DNA from: Tetraselmis striata
Lineage: Eukaryota; Chlorophyta; Chlorodendrophyceae; Chlorodendrales; Chlorodendraceae
DNA: 64,000 nucleotides
Direction: 5' to 3'
Assembly: GCA_006384855.1 (NCBI GenBank)
Contig: VCJN01001554.1
Location: forward strand, 1-64,000
This document shows positions 24,601-36,066 of this stretch, in pieces. Each line of letters begins with the position of its first letter. Positions within the stretch are counted from its first letter, which is position 1. Made by a program: the position numbers and the translations under genes. The notes beneath the pieces were generated by a model. It saw only the letters and a program-made list of their open reading frames with translations, was not told the origin of the DNA and did not search any database.

Positions 24601-27600
24601 CACTCCCACGCCCACCGCTGTCTTCGTCTCCCTACGCAGCGCAGTGCGCGCGCCGCTAGTCCAGGACCTGAGTGCTCGACCTAGTCTTTGTGCTCAGGGT
24701 GCCCTCGCCCCTGAGCGGCCCGGATCCAGCCGCGCACACCCTGCGCGCACACATCGGCATCCCCGTGAGGATGGTGGGGTATCGGCAACGATGCTTTGGT
24801 GTCTGCATGCGCGGCACATCCGCGGCCCCGCTCACTTTTCGTTCGTCATGGTGTTGACGTAGTCTGTCCGGCGGATGGACTGAATCAGCAGGTCCACCTC
24901 CTCGCGCAGCACGAACTTCTTTGTGTACGCGAGCTGGTTGTACTCGCAGTCGCCCGGCTTGTACGCGCTGTAGGCTTGGTCTGTACGCATAGAGGCGGGA
25001 CGGCATATGCATCGACATAACAGTCCAGTAAAGTCTATGATAAATCCATGGCATACCTGCTGCTAGGTGGGCGGTGCCTAAGCAGCCATGCAGATGCTGG
25101 CGGCGCGGCGCATACCGGTCGACACCAGTCTCAGGGGGAAGCCTGTGAGCGGGTCCTTGAGCTTATCCCCCGAGTGGGCAGTCACCAGCGTGGCGCCAGA
25201 CACGGGGCTGACCACCTTCCGCAGCCCGATGTGTGGTTTGTTCCCCTGCGTCACGAAATCATTGGCAATGTCTGGGTTTTTAGTGGAACCCCGAATCCTC
25301 CCAGAATGACGACTCCTCGATTTCAGGCGGTCGTTTTCTAGCGGTACAGTTTCCGCTCGCAAGCAAGCTTCGCGCGAGATTGGGAAGTTCTTGGCATGGA
25401 GTGGGCACTCACAGTCCCCGCGGGGCCCGCCATGGAGTATGCGGTCCGCCCAGCGCGCTCGTGGTCCCACTCGTACTTGGTCGACATTGCGCCGGTCCGG
25501 GCGCTGTGCAGATCCGCGCGGCCGTACAGCCGAATAGTCGTCGGTAACGCGCGGCGCCTCTCAGTCGCCGACCTGGACGATGCTAAGCGCCCCGACCCTA
25601 AGCGACTGCAAGCAGCTGTCGCGGAATCTGACGGTAGAGGGCGATCGTAGAGTCTGCCGAGTCTCTGTGCTGGTAGAAAACGTCTACGGGCGCAGTCGAT
25701 GCGTCGTTCACGACCGCTCGTGTCGCATGTTTCTGACGGGGTTCCGCTTCGGGCGCATGCCGGCCCGGCGGCGGGGTCTGCTCGTGCTAGTTTTGCTCAT
25801 CCGTATACTACATGTACCGCCTGCGTACCTAGTACAGGTACAGTACAGATTTAAGCTAGTCCCTATCTGAAACCCAATATTTATACCGCGCACGTGTTCG
25901 CGTACCCGCTCGTACACATCATAAATTCCGTACGTACCGGTACGTTAGCTGGCAACATACTACAGGCGTCAAAGTAATGAACGGGTGGGTCTTACTCCAT
26001 CTCCATCTATCTACAGCATCTATTGTGCCGTAATCCTATAACATCCTTACCCATTAATCGCTACGTAGGATTAATCGTTTCGTCCACCTCTCACTGCTAC
26101 CTGGAGTATTCTTGCACGTATGATGTAGCGACTATGGGTGTGAAGAATTGAAGCAACTCCCCGGCACAATGGCATTATCTGACCATATCTTCCAGTGGTC
26201 CAATATAAGTTGAACTAGTACCGGAGCGGGTACCAACATTTCGAAGCAAGTGCCGATTCAAAGGATGGAAAGGGCGCATTAGATGACCCCGTGCCCCAAA
26301 AGTGTCAAGGTTCTTACAAGTGCGCCGGCACCCATGGTATCTATGCCAGTGTGAATGGACAGAGAGAGAGAGAGAGAGGGAGAGAGAGAGATGCCAGTCC
26401 ATGGGGTGTTCGTTGCTAAATCGATGAATGAATTATTGTATGTGTGTAATGGGCTAGCACTCCTGGTATTGCTAAGTAGTTTGGCATCCATGTCCAATCC
26501 ATCACGTGCGCAGACATTCTGACTGTGTTTGCATACTGTGCTCAACTGCCAGTCAAAGGTCAACTTACATTGCAATTGCATGAGTGCTACACAACACAGG
26601 GCGTCACTGCTACGTCGCATGCCAACTGATAGACAGGATATCAGCTGCCCAAACATACGCTGACGTCATGTGCCGTGTTTGCCCCCGCCCAGACCTGGCG
26701 CCGCCTGGACGATGTCATCATGGGCGGCCAGTCGTCCTCCGTCATGGCGCTCGCAGAGGCGGGCGGAGAAGGCACCGCCGTGTGGACCGGCAATCTCATC
26801 CTCGAGGTGCGATCATGCCCCCCCCCCTCCCCCCCCTCCTCTCCACTGGAGTCCCACCGAGTTGGATCCCGAGAATAAACATGCCGCCATGAAGTTTAAG
26901 GATGCATATACACGGGACTACACGCAGTTGGAGGCAGTACAGATGCCGACCCACCTTGAAGAACCCTAATAAGCCTCGAATTGCGCTTGCGCATAACCTA
27001 TCAGACCATCCGTTCTGCTTTCGCTATAGTGCCTCCGTCTTCATTTGACACCTCACAGGCGGGTCAGGTTCTCATTCGCAGTGTCCTCATCCCCGCGTCG
27101 GCACCCGTGGTGACACCGTCAGGTGCGAGCTCGGCTCACGCTCCGGTATCCGACGTGCGTGTAGCGGTGTGCGGACACTGTGAGTCAGTGGCTGCAGTGT
27201 GTTTCTGGAATACAGCAAGCAGAGTTTGTCTCCGGTGGTTGAGACTGTCGTTACATACTGTCCATGAGAAATAGATGTGAATTAATGAATCAACGTAGGA
27301 TGTAATGGCCAATATGCGCCATATAAGTGGAGCAGGTGCACCTTGCGGGCAGTAAGTGAGAGTAAGAGTGTGAGCCATAATTCGTACCGGTAGTTTCTAC
27401 CTCGCACGACATCATTTGGATAGACTGCTAGTAGTGATTCGCAGTGCATTCCTAGTACTTTACCCCCCCCCCCCCCCTGTTTAGCTGAAATGGTCCGAGC
27501 CCTGCGCGTAGGCGTTCATGCTCACCCACGTTACGCCATGTCTTGGCGCACCCCCCCTGGTCTGAGCTGACACGCGGACCGCGCGCAGGGTGGCGGCTTC

Positions 27601-30600
27601 TGCGGGACGCGCACCGACGCCGCCGACTTTGGGCTGACCGGCTACGACGGCATCTGCCTCCGCGTCAAGGGCAGCGGCCAGCGGCTCAAGCTCAACCTCA
27701 AGACGGCACGCCCCCCCTCTCCACAACCATTCTGTCCCTCCTCTGCGTAGCGCCTTGATGCCGTTCTTCTGACCAGCCCCTCTCCCAGTGTTCCACACTA
27801 CACCCGTTCTACGTGCATCAATAACTTAATCGTGGACGATCCGCCATGATATGGGATCTCTGCGACGAGGTCCCTCCTACTCCTACAGCATGCTCAAGTA
27901 TGCCTATAAGAATCCCGATCACAAGCCTCAATGCGGGCTTGCATACTACCTGTAGTCAAGAACATTCGCTATAGCTCGGCTGTGGCTTCGTCATTATTCG
28001 ACATTGGCAGGCAGGGCAGCCTCGCATTCACAGGGGTTTTCTTAATACCGCGCCGGCACCCTTGGATGTTCTCATCCAGCGAGTCCCTTAAGCAAGCCGC
28101 TGCTTTGCTCTGGGTTATCAATGCACCTTCTGTGGGAAGCGCCTGTGTGCTGTCGGGCCACTACGTGGAGCGCCCACCGCAACGTGGCCGAATTCAACGG
28201 AAGCGGGGGCCTGTAGCATCGGTTGGCGCTGCGGAGCTCGCGCAAGTAGCAGACGCCGTGGAATTGCTGCGGAAGTCTTGTATAAGTCAACCAAACGCTC
28301 CCCATCACGCCGTGTTTAACCCCCCCCCCCCCCCCCTCCCCCTTCCCCCCCCCCCCCCCCCCCCCCCCCCCGACACCAACTTGTTGCTGGGCACATGCAT
28401 GCAGGAGGAGCAGGCGGATGTGCCGGAGAGCACGTACCAGGCCTGCTTCAACACGCTGGATGGGGAGTGGACCACAGGTGTGTGATTGTGTGTGTGTGTG
28501 TGTGTGTGCCGCTCTGTATCGTACATATAAGCACATGCTCGGTTAACACCCTGCCCATATCACGACACGAAAATGGCGCAGAATGTCCAGTGGGGGGCAG
28601 TGATTGGCCGAATGCCGATAGCACAGCGTGCGGAATTTCGTTGATGGACGAAAAACAGCCATTGTCAAAAGTTGGCAGCGGGCCCCCAAGGGGTTGGACA
28701 GCCACCTCCAAAAGTTTGGCGTTACCCTTTTTGTCCATCATGCCAATCGTGCGGAACTCCGGAGGGGGCGATGAGGCTGCTACGCACCAATGCTAACGCC
28801 GAGCGCGACGGGCATATTACCAATGTGAATGTCTGACTCAACGGTACAGAATATGCATTAGTGTTGGCGAACCAATGATGCGGATGTACACCAATGTTAT
28901 ATTAGTGCTCACTGTTTCGGGAAGATCCGCCCCTGAGCTGCCCCGCAACGCACCTCCCGGGGGCGCTTGACAAGTGGCGGGGTGTGCCGCGCGCTGCTGC
29001 ATTGCGCGTCCGCCCTCTCGCAGTCCGGCTGCCGTGGCACGAGTTTCGCTGCGTCAAGCGCGCCTCGTTCGACCCCGCCGGCCCGCCGCTGGACCCCACC
29101 AAGGTTCGACAGATGGGGCTCGTGTACTCGCGCTTCGAGTTCAACGGCCTGCCGAACCCATTCTTCGCGCCCGGCGAGTTCCGCCTGCTCATCGACGGCG
29201 GCGTGCGGGCGTACAAGGAGCCGCGCCCGCAGTTTGTGATGGTCCGCCAGCCCCCCACCCCCTCCCCCTTCTCATCTTTCAACCCACTCCCGCGTCGGTC
29301 ACTCCATCGAGCTCTATCCTGCCGGCTTGTCCCGATACCGGTGGGGTGGTATATCACCGGCCTTTACAGGCAATCGGTCAATAACATCATCTGGGAAGTA
29401 CTGCACTGCCAGCAAGTTGACAACAGTAAGCCGCTGACGTCGATGAAGGAGCTACGGGTACGCTGTCGCCACTCCCAACACAAGTGTTTTTAAGCCCTCG
29501 CTCCCGTCTACGGGTGCCGACGCGGGAATCGTAGCACTGCGAATACAAACCTTCCGTACCCGGCAGGGCTCAAGTACGGACAAAGCTACAGCGGAATTAT
29601 TAAATCTTATAGTCCTCAAGGTAATATGTGACAACCCTTTAGGCGGATGATGAGTTTGGGTTCGTATATGCGAGTCGGCGCTCGTGTTGTCCCCTCCCGC
29701 GCGCGCGCTATTGCCCCCTCTCGCTGCACCGTGGATCATTCGCCTCAGTGGTTGCGTATTGCGATCGCAAGACCCCCCGCAACCGCGTTGCTTTGCGAGT
29801 CGCCGAAACCTCGCCCGGATGCTGATACCCGATTGTCTTGTGGCATCGGCAGGTGTCCTCCGCGGGCGTCGAGCGCAACGCGCGCATTGGCGACGACGCC
29901 GAGGCGCGCGCCGCGGACATCCCCATCGTCCAGCTCAACCCCGGCGGCATCCTCAACTACAAGTACGAGGGCGAGTGCGCGCTACGCGCCTCGCGCCTTT
30001 CGTACACGATCGTCCGCCCCACCGGTGAGAAGCATCGACTTCCCACCCGCAAACACCAATAACGGCGCTGCCGCTCCCTTGTACCGGTACCAACGCCGGG
30101 ATGCCCATTGATTTGATCTTAATGCGCTGTCTTGCTACGATAGTTCTTATTTGCATTATTTGGGTTACTAAAGTTTCAGATAGCACAGCAATAGTGCAAG
30201 CCGTCACTGTACACGGCTTAGTTCGGCAGCTCAAATTAAAGTAAAGTTGTTTATGTGCTATCATTAATGGCGGGATGTATGATTGGATACGGGCATATTA
30301 AAGCATAGGATTATACATACATACAAAGTACAACAAAGTTTCTATGTATTATACTAATGCGTACGTTATACTCGTATTTGTATATATTCTGTTTGCAAAC
30401 ACACATAGTAGGTATACCAATTGCCACATTTCACACACACACACATCGCACCCATTCATACATAAATTCATACAGTCATACATATATTATATTCATTTAT
30501 TTAGTTCCATCCACTGCTTTGCGGGGCGCACGTCTGAGCGGTGAGCTCTCCTCCGACTCTTCCAGTTGGCAGGTGTCCCTGAAATCGCGATGTGAATGGA

Positions 30601-32883
30601 CTGCTCGCGTGCTAGATCACTGCGGCCCCATGTCTCATTGCGGTTGTCGCATCGAAATGACGTGATTTGCCTCGCCGAAATGACTACAGCGATGCGCCGT
30701 TCCTTGACACCAATATCGCGACCTGGATAACACTCTACTCTGGCCGCCGTTACTTCATCCGGCTCTGTATCATAGCCATTTATTGTGCGCGGTGCCGCGG
30801 GCGAATATTTGGCACCACTCGCAGCAAAGCAGGACAGGGAGAGTCCCGTGTGTGCTCACCCTCAAAGGGGAACGAGTTGATCCCCCCGACGACTGGAAGT
30901 GCTAACAGAGCTATAGGGCCCGATGACATCCAATGTCGAGCACAGTCTCAACGCGGGATTTGACACCAGCTGCCCGTCGACACTCCGATACTTGTTGCGA
31001 GTAGGACCAAATATTCGCGGCACTACTCCCCGCTTTCGCCATGTAGCCACCCGCCACGGGAGCCCCTCCGACGCCGCGCCGAATTGAATCGAAATGATTT
31101 AAAACGCGCCAACTTTCTGCTCTCCGCCGCTGAGTCGTTCTGCGGGTCCACCATTGGCCAAGCTAAGTGTATTATGCCGCCGGCTGATCGACCACCCTCC
31201 TGCGTTTCCAACCCCCTCCTACTTCCAACACGTAAAAGCGCCCCCCTGCTTATACCTCTAGTAGTTGGGCGTAGTGACCGTAGTAGTTGGGCGTAGTGTG
31301 TTTTTGGGTGTGGGTGTGTCTGCTCGTGCCGGCGGTCGATCGCGGTGTCGACCACCCTCCCGCGTTTCCAAGCCCCTCCTGCCCTCAACATGTAAAAGCG
31401 CCCCCCCCCCCCCCCCCCCCCCCCCCCCCGCCTGCTGCGACCAGGGTAGTAGTTAGGCGTAGTGTATTTTGGGGGGTGTGTGTCTGCTCGTGCCGGCGGT
31501 CGGTCGCGGTGTGGGCTATGGGGTCGTCGTCGTAGGTGAGTGTGCTGCGATGGTGTGAGGGTATGTCGGGCGATGCGGAGCAGTGGGTGGATGTCTCGCC
31601 GCGCCGCCCCTGCTCACGCTCGCGCTCGCCCCTCGCACGCGACCTCGCAGGGCTGGTGCAGGGGGCAGAGGAGGCGGCGGGCCCCTGCTTGGCGCTGGAG
31701 TTTGGGCAGGGCGACACGGTGTCGGGCCGGGTGTCGCGCGCCGAGGTGGCGCAGGTGGCGGCGGCCGCCCTGGCGCTGCCGGCAGCTGTCGGCAAGACGT
31801 TTGAGGTGCGACATCATTTACTGGCCGGGATATCGGGCAGTCGTGGCGTCGGGCCCTCCCTCACATTGCCTTTTTTTTGTTGCACATGTATTGCACTCTC
31901 GAAATGCTCTGCTCCGCAGGTTGGGGCTTGCCCCAACTCGCATTACTCGAATGGGCCGACGCCCAAACGGGTAGGGCGGGCCTTTCGTGGTCAGTGCCGG
32001 GTATTTTAACGGCAGTGTTTTAGATAACAGTGATAGCTAGTGTGAAACCCTTGCAGCGCCTCTACGACGGCCGTTTAGGCAGCGATCCAGTTAATACGGA
32101 TAGCCCTGGGTAGGCGACGCTCCGTGATGGTCAACAGGCCGGTGTTCATCGCATGAGTAGAAATGCGCGGTTGGTATATCGCGGGGATATGTGCGATGAA
32201 TCATAATCGGTGGCGACTGGCGGTCCCGGCGTGGAGCCACTGCGAACGAGGCACCCCTCGCCCGTGTTCCGCCGCACCAACCAACACAACGGCGACACAA
32301 GTCAGCTGCTTTTTTAGCAGCCTGGGCGTGAGGTATGATCTCTGACGCCGACAGGTGCGGCGCTGCGAGGCCGCGGACGCCAAGGACCGCACCCTGGCGC
32401 GCGACGACCTGCAGCGCCTCTTTCTGTGCGCCCACACAGGTGCGCCCGCCCGTCCCCGCCGCGGCGTGGCCCCTCCCCACAGCCCGCCTGCCAGTTACTT
32501 CTAGGGGTAATCCTTGGTTTTCGGGTATGGGTTCCCGCGGTATATACTACGCGAGGCCACTCGCAGGAATCTCAGCGTACTATATCGGCATATCGTATGG
32601 TGCCAGTCCTGTCCCGGGGGCGAAAAGAAAACGATATCGGCATATTGGCCCTGTATTAGCCACTTTTTTTGTTGCTCTAAAAGGTGAGTCATGGATCTCA
32701 CGCTCAGTCTGCGCCACCCTCCTGGCGTGCATGTTACTGCCCGCCCCCTCACCAGACTGGGACCGGGCCAAGTTCGGGGTGCCGCCGTACCCGCGGCCCG
32801 TGGAGTACGTGCCGCCGCCCGCGAAGGAGGCGGCCCCGGCAACCGAGGCGCAGGAGAGCAAGCCCGTGGCCGCGAGCGCGTAG
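21678..32883 (+). CDS. HCF173-like plastid protein (atypical SDR split by a CIA30 domain)
   Basis: A homologue of plant HCF173, which binds psbA mRNA and is needed for photosystem II D1 synthesis. Exons: 21678-21707, 22538-23058, 23514-23652, 26693-26806, 27589-27705, 28405-28477, 29024-29241, 29853-30024, 31651-31805, 32355-32439, 32756-32883. Phases match throughout and give 583 residues, close to the plant length. Order: presequence and a hydrophobic Ala-rich stretch (about 27-58), Rossmann motif GATGQLG (90-96), CIA30 domain (about 231-400; WRRLDDVIMGGQS, GGGFCGTRT, YDGICLRVKG, GEWTTVRLPWHEF), then the second SDR half with VSSAGV (405), ILNYKYEGE, LSYTIVRPT, GRVSRAEVAQV and KTFEV. The fifth intron would start with GC instead of GT (27706). 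Exon 1 could be replaced by an in-frame ATG at 22494. The neighbouring paralogue family (plant At4g18810-type) cannot be excluded. A second gene lies antisense in intron 3. Confidence 0.88.
24832..25487 (-). CDS. Nested antisense gene: unrecognised 115-residue protein
   Basis: A complete small gene inside intron 3 of the HCF173-like gene, on the other strand. Exons on the minus strand: 25487-25413, 25245-25116, 24974-24832, with donors GTGAGT and GTATGC and phases 0 and 1 that match exactly. It starts with ATG and ends with TGA. The protein is hydrophilic, Lys/Tyr/Arg-rich and has no signal or membrane segment. It begins MSTKYEWDHERAG, continues with GNKPHIGLRKVVSP and SGDKLKDPLTGFP, and ends with the segment GDCEYNQLAYTKKFVLREEV and IRRTDYVNTMTNEK. 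I do not recognise the family. Small, basic, Tyr-rich proteins of this kind occur among ciliary microtubule-associated proteins, which is only a guess. The clean splicing and even composition argue that it is real. Confidence 0.7.
26955..27110 (+). repeat. Dispersed repeat family R130, copy B
   Basis: Degenerate copy in intron 4 of the HCF173-like gene. It keeps the AAGCCTC start, a TTCGCTATAG core and the 3' block GGTTCTCATTCGCAGTGTC followed by CGTCGGCACCCG. Confidence 0.55.
27900..28065 (+). repeat. Dispersed repeat family R130, copy C
   Basis: This copy lies in intron 5 of the HCF173-like gene. It carries CACAAGCCTCAATGCGGGCT, AAGAACATTCGCTATAGCTC and CAGGCAGGGCAG, matching copy F at 50.5 kb almost base for base in those blocks. 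Confidence 0.65.
28320..28372 (+). repeat. Interrupted poly-C tract in an intron
   Basis: About 50 bases of almost pure C with a few T, ending some 30 bases before the acceptor of HCF173-like exon 6. It is among the longest of some forty such tracts in the window. Confidence 0.9.
29500..29635 (-). repeat. Dispersed repeat family R130, copy D (inverted)
   Basis: Read on the minus strand this has CCGCTGTAGCTTTG, GAGCCCTGCC, TTCGCAGTGC and CGCGTCGGCACCCG, the same blocks in the same order as the other copies. It lies in intron 7 of the HCF173-like gene. A very degenerate further copy may lie at 30085-30200 (minus). Confidence 0.5.
31193..31515 (+). repeat. Two-copy tandem repeat of about 160 bp in an intron
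   Basis: Two direct, adjacent, imperfect units in intron 8 of the HCF173-like gene. Each contains CCACCCTCC-GCGTTTCCAA, TAAAAGCGCCCCC, AGTTGGGCGTAGTGT and TGCTCGTGCCGGCGGTCG. In the second unit the C-run has grown to about 30 bases. Confidence 0.75.
31844..32025 (+). repeat. 180-bp direct repeat, copy 1
   Basis: Matches 33742-33921 over its whole length (about 85-90% by eye): GGCGTCGGGCCCTCCCTCAC, GCACATGTAT-GCACT, GCCCCAACTCGCA, GGTAGGGCGG and GGCAGTGTTTTAGA are shared. This copy lies in intron 9 of the HCF173-like gene. Confidence 0.8.
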
Positions 32884-33472
32884 TCTTTTTGTCGGCAGCG
32901 AGTCCCGGAAGGGGCGAAACAGCGTGACACCCAGGAGACCCCCCCCCCCCCCCCCCCCACCCATCAAAACAAACAGTCACTGGCCCGCGTACATCCCTCC
33001 TATGTATTCAGTGCCATGTTGTGCCACGGTAAGGCTAGATTAGTAGATGGTATCGCACATCGTGTTGTAATGACGAGTATGTAGCCACACTGAGATGAGG
33101 TGACACCTCATGATCACTCTTGAAAGCCCATATATATGCACGTGCCACCACTCCGTAACGATTTGCCATTCATTGTCGCCATGGAACTGTGCTTTGGCGA
33201 TGTGCTCCATCCCTCCCACGAGCCGTTGATACACCAGCAGCGTGAAAGGGCTTCAATGGAAGTGGTCCCTCTCATCTGTTGATCGATGCGATGAGGTGGC
33301 GCAACGCTTTAGTTGGGCGGCATGCATCTGACGTCACGCAGGCTTGCTGCTGTGTCCGCAGCACTGACTATTCATTTGCCAGGACGGCATGCAGACGATT
33401 CCTCAGAGATAATGCGTGCACAGGTCTCCGACTTCTTGGGCGCTCTGCATGGATATAATATAAATATAAATA

Positions 33473-33511
<39 letters not shown>
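33473..33511 (+). repeat. (ATCT)n microsatellite
   Basis: About ten uninterrupted ATCT units, followed by a short TA run. Confidence 0.9.
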
Positions 33512-33741
33512 GTATATATATATATAGCGCCATGTAATATTTCGATAATACACATACTCATGTACATCCCGTGCTGGATATGGCAGCGATATCGCGTACT
33601 GTACACGCACCCGTGAAATATAGTACCGTAGTCCAAAACATACATTATTATGCTTTTATTTTGGGGGCGGGGTCCCCCCCCCCCCCCCCCCCCCTTCACG
33701 GCACCCTGGATGTTACTGGGAATGGGAAAATTTTCCAGCTA

Positions 33742-33921
33742 TGGCGTCGGGCCCTCCCTCACATTGCCTTCTTTGTTGCACATGTATCGCACTTCCGAAA
33801 TGCTTTGGTCCTCAGGTTGCGGCCTGCCCCAACTCGCAGTACTCGGACGGGCCCACGCCCAAGCGGGTAGGGCGGTCCTTTCGTGGTCACTGCCGGTGTA
33901 TCTTGATGGCAGTGTTTTAGA
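33742..33921 (+). repeat. 180-bp direct repeat, copy 2
   Basis: Second copy of the repeat at 31844-32025, 1.9 kb downstream and beyond the last HCF173-like exon. The flanking segment at 34008-34072 matches 32051-32122 but in inverted orientation (shared TACGACGGCCGTT and TAGGCGACGCTCCG on opposite strands). Confidence 0.8.
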
Positions 33922-34289
33922 CGGTGATCCAACAGTGTTGGAAACTCCGTCACGGGCATTTAATTAGTCTTGCAAAATGCTCCGGCAATTTGCTTGTTGC
34001 CTGTAACGGAGCGTCGCCTACCCAGTAGGGCTTTCCGTGACTGCCACAACGGCCGTCGTAGAGACGCTGCAAGGGGCTCACTTGTGCCAGTCCTTTCCCG
34101 GGGGCGGTAAAACAGTGCTTACTGCGATATGTATTTGGGTATGTACACGAGCACTCGCGCTTTATACGCGACATAATCCGCTAGCAGAATTAAGAAACGA
34201 CTACTACGGATAGTCAATATAATCACATGAGCTAGCAGCAGAAGGCGATATCGGAAATCACCAAAATAAAAGGCAATCAGAAAGGTCCT

Positions 34290-34830
34290 CTATCGCGACT
34301 GCGGGGTGGAAGCAGTAACATGAGAAGACGCAGAGTGCGTGGGCACGAGCACACGCATCAGACTTGGCCATCTGCACACCGGCAGAGAGAATGCCGCCCA
34401 GGGTACCATGCACGCAAGCCGAGACCCGTTGCAACAACCCCCGCCGTGTGCGCGACAGGTGACGGCGGAACTCAGCAGGTTGGCTGGCGACAAAGTTCCG
34501 AAGTGCCTGAACAGATTGACCACGAAGAAAGCAAGAGGTCGGGGCGGAAGGACCGCCAGGGAAGTTGCGCACAGCCAACAGCACCGCGAAGATGTAGACC
34601 ACCGTCAAAGCGGACTTCCCGAGACGGCCGCGGTCCTCAACCACAAAAGGGTAGTACCGGTGAACACCCTGCACTGGGGCGGAAGACGCCCGGTCCGCTG
34701 CCAACTTAGCATGCTCCGCCTCGGTCGCCGCGATTCCCGGGATGCACCAGCGGGGGTCGTTGCTCCAAGTGGGGGTCGTGGAGGACACGCACGCGAAGTC
34801 GATCATGTAATCGCATGCTGCCCCCCCCCC
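34290..34830 (-). mobile_element. Possible old retroelement remnant (LINE-like C-terminal region)
   Basis: An open stretch on the minus strand encodes a pattern that I associate with the region after the reverse transcriptase in green-algal LINE-like elements: an acidic D..V..P-type start, a run of AA..AE..K, then YPFVVEDRGRLG. It is a fragment; no reverse transcriptase domain, ends or target duplication is visible. The family assignment is weak. Confidence 0.25.
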
Positions 34831-35369
34831 CCCCCCCCCCCCCCCCAACCCCGCCAGCGTCAGGTCCGACGGCCGCGAGCGGTCCGCTGGGCGCAGCCCA
34901 CTCGTCTCAAGGGTCAAGTCGCCGGCTCCCGAGCGGTCCCGGTCAAGCACCGCCCCCGCATCAATTGCCACAGATGCCCACAGATTCTTCAAAGCGGTAT
35001 GCATGCGATGCTTGTAGTTCGCTACGGGGCATATGGGCAGATGATCCACGATGAAATCCGTAGCGCTCCGGTTCGAGCCATCCGTAGAGCGAAGCCATAA
35101 GGGATCAATACCACACGTTGCAATGCCGGAAGGGGTATTGCCCGTAAATGGTGACAAAATGACTGCGGTATAAGTACTGTTGTTATTAGAGTAAAATTGA
35201 AGTTCGCCCCGGGCGGGACATCGGCCGAAGCCGTCCCAGCACTGACCTCTTGCGCCAACTGCAGTTTTGTTAGTAGGTCTGGCAATTGCCCTTGCCTCAT
35301 TCGAGCCCCGAAGGGCTAATGCATCTACCGGGTAAACCAGGGACACGCCGGGCCGATATTTATTGCCAA

Positions 35370-35440
35370 ATTACATCGACCAGGAATCGAACCCGAGACT
35401 TCTCGACCAAGAGGGGACCGCTCAACCGAGCGGACACGGA
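35370..35440 (-). other. tRNA-like sequence with pol III A and B boxes (SINE or degenerate tRNA)
   Basis: On the minus strand an A-box-like GCTCGGTTGAGCGG is followed some 30 bases later by a perfect B box, GGGTTCGATTCC. A T-arm of five pairs can be drawn (TCGGG with CCTGG around TTCGATT), and a D-arm of four. The acceptor strands that would flank it do not pair, so a working tRNA is unlikely. A tRNA-derived SINE head is the simpler reading. Confidence 0.4.
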
Positions 35441-36066
35441 ATGCACCTGTTGTTATTATCATTGTAGAAGAAAGTGTCGTTCGACACACTGTCCAGCGCG
35501 GAAAATCCCGCGTTCGATACATGTGTGTGGCTGTCTATAGCTGTACATGAACATGGCACACTGCCATGTATGCACGAATTGTTACAGTGTACCGGGGCGC
35601 ACGCGGCTTTGTACAGCTTGTGGCTTTGGCAGGCGGTTGCGCGCAGGCACTTGCTAGGCTTGGAAATACAATTTAGTCTTGAAGCCATTGGGGATGGATT
35701 GTTGCGGACAGCCTCGGGCATCGGGCATGGCGCTCCCGGACTGGGCGTGGCAATTGCAGCGGCCGGGAGTCGGGCCCAGTGCGGCGCTGCATGATGGCGT
35801 CATCATAAAAAGGTAGTTGACATAGTTAACATAGTATTCTTGAGCCACCGCCGCGGGGCCGAGCCGTGACCATGAGGTGGTCATGGGCCCCGTGCCGGGA
35901 ACACGAGGCGAGGGTGCGGAGGCGCGGTGGGGGTCTGCGGGTGCATTGGCGGGGTGTGCACAAGGTGGGGTTTGGTGGAGTCATATTGTGAGGTAGTAAT
36001 ATAGAGGGGCAAAAATGAGCCCCGGTGGGGGAGAGGAAGAAGCGGGGGGGGGGGGGGGGGGGGGGA

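Larger units (their letters stand above)
32884..36066. other. Repeat-rich intergenic region between the HCF173-like and PIH1 genes
   Basis: No intact gene is seen. The stretch holds C-tracts (32940-32958, 33675-33694, 34819-34846), an ATCT microsatellite (33473-33511), one copy of a 180-bp repeat, a possible retroelement piece and a tRNA-like sequence, listed separately. A TGTAA motif at 33066-33070 lies about 180 bases after the HCF173-like stop. Confidence 0.5.

Noticed and set aside
33473-33511. CRISPR-like or regulatory reading of the ATCT array
   Set aside because: It is a simple tetranucleotide microsatellite without spacers, in a eukaryotic genome.
34258-35346. Reading the whole 362-codon minus frame as one protein
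   Set aside because: Only a middle stretch resembles anything; the ends are unlike it and a poly-Gly run from a C-tract joins them. Reported only as a weak element remnant.
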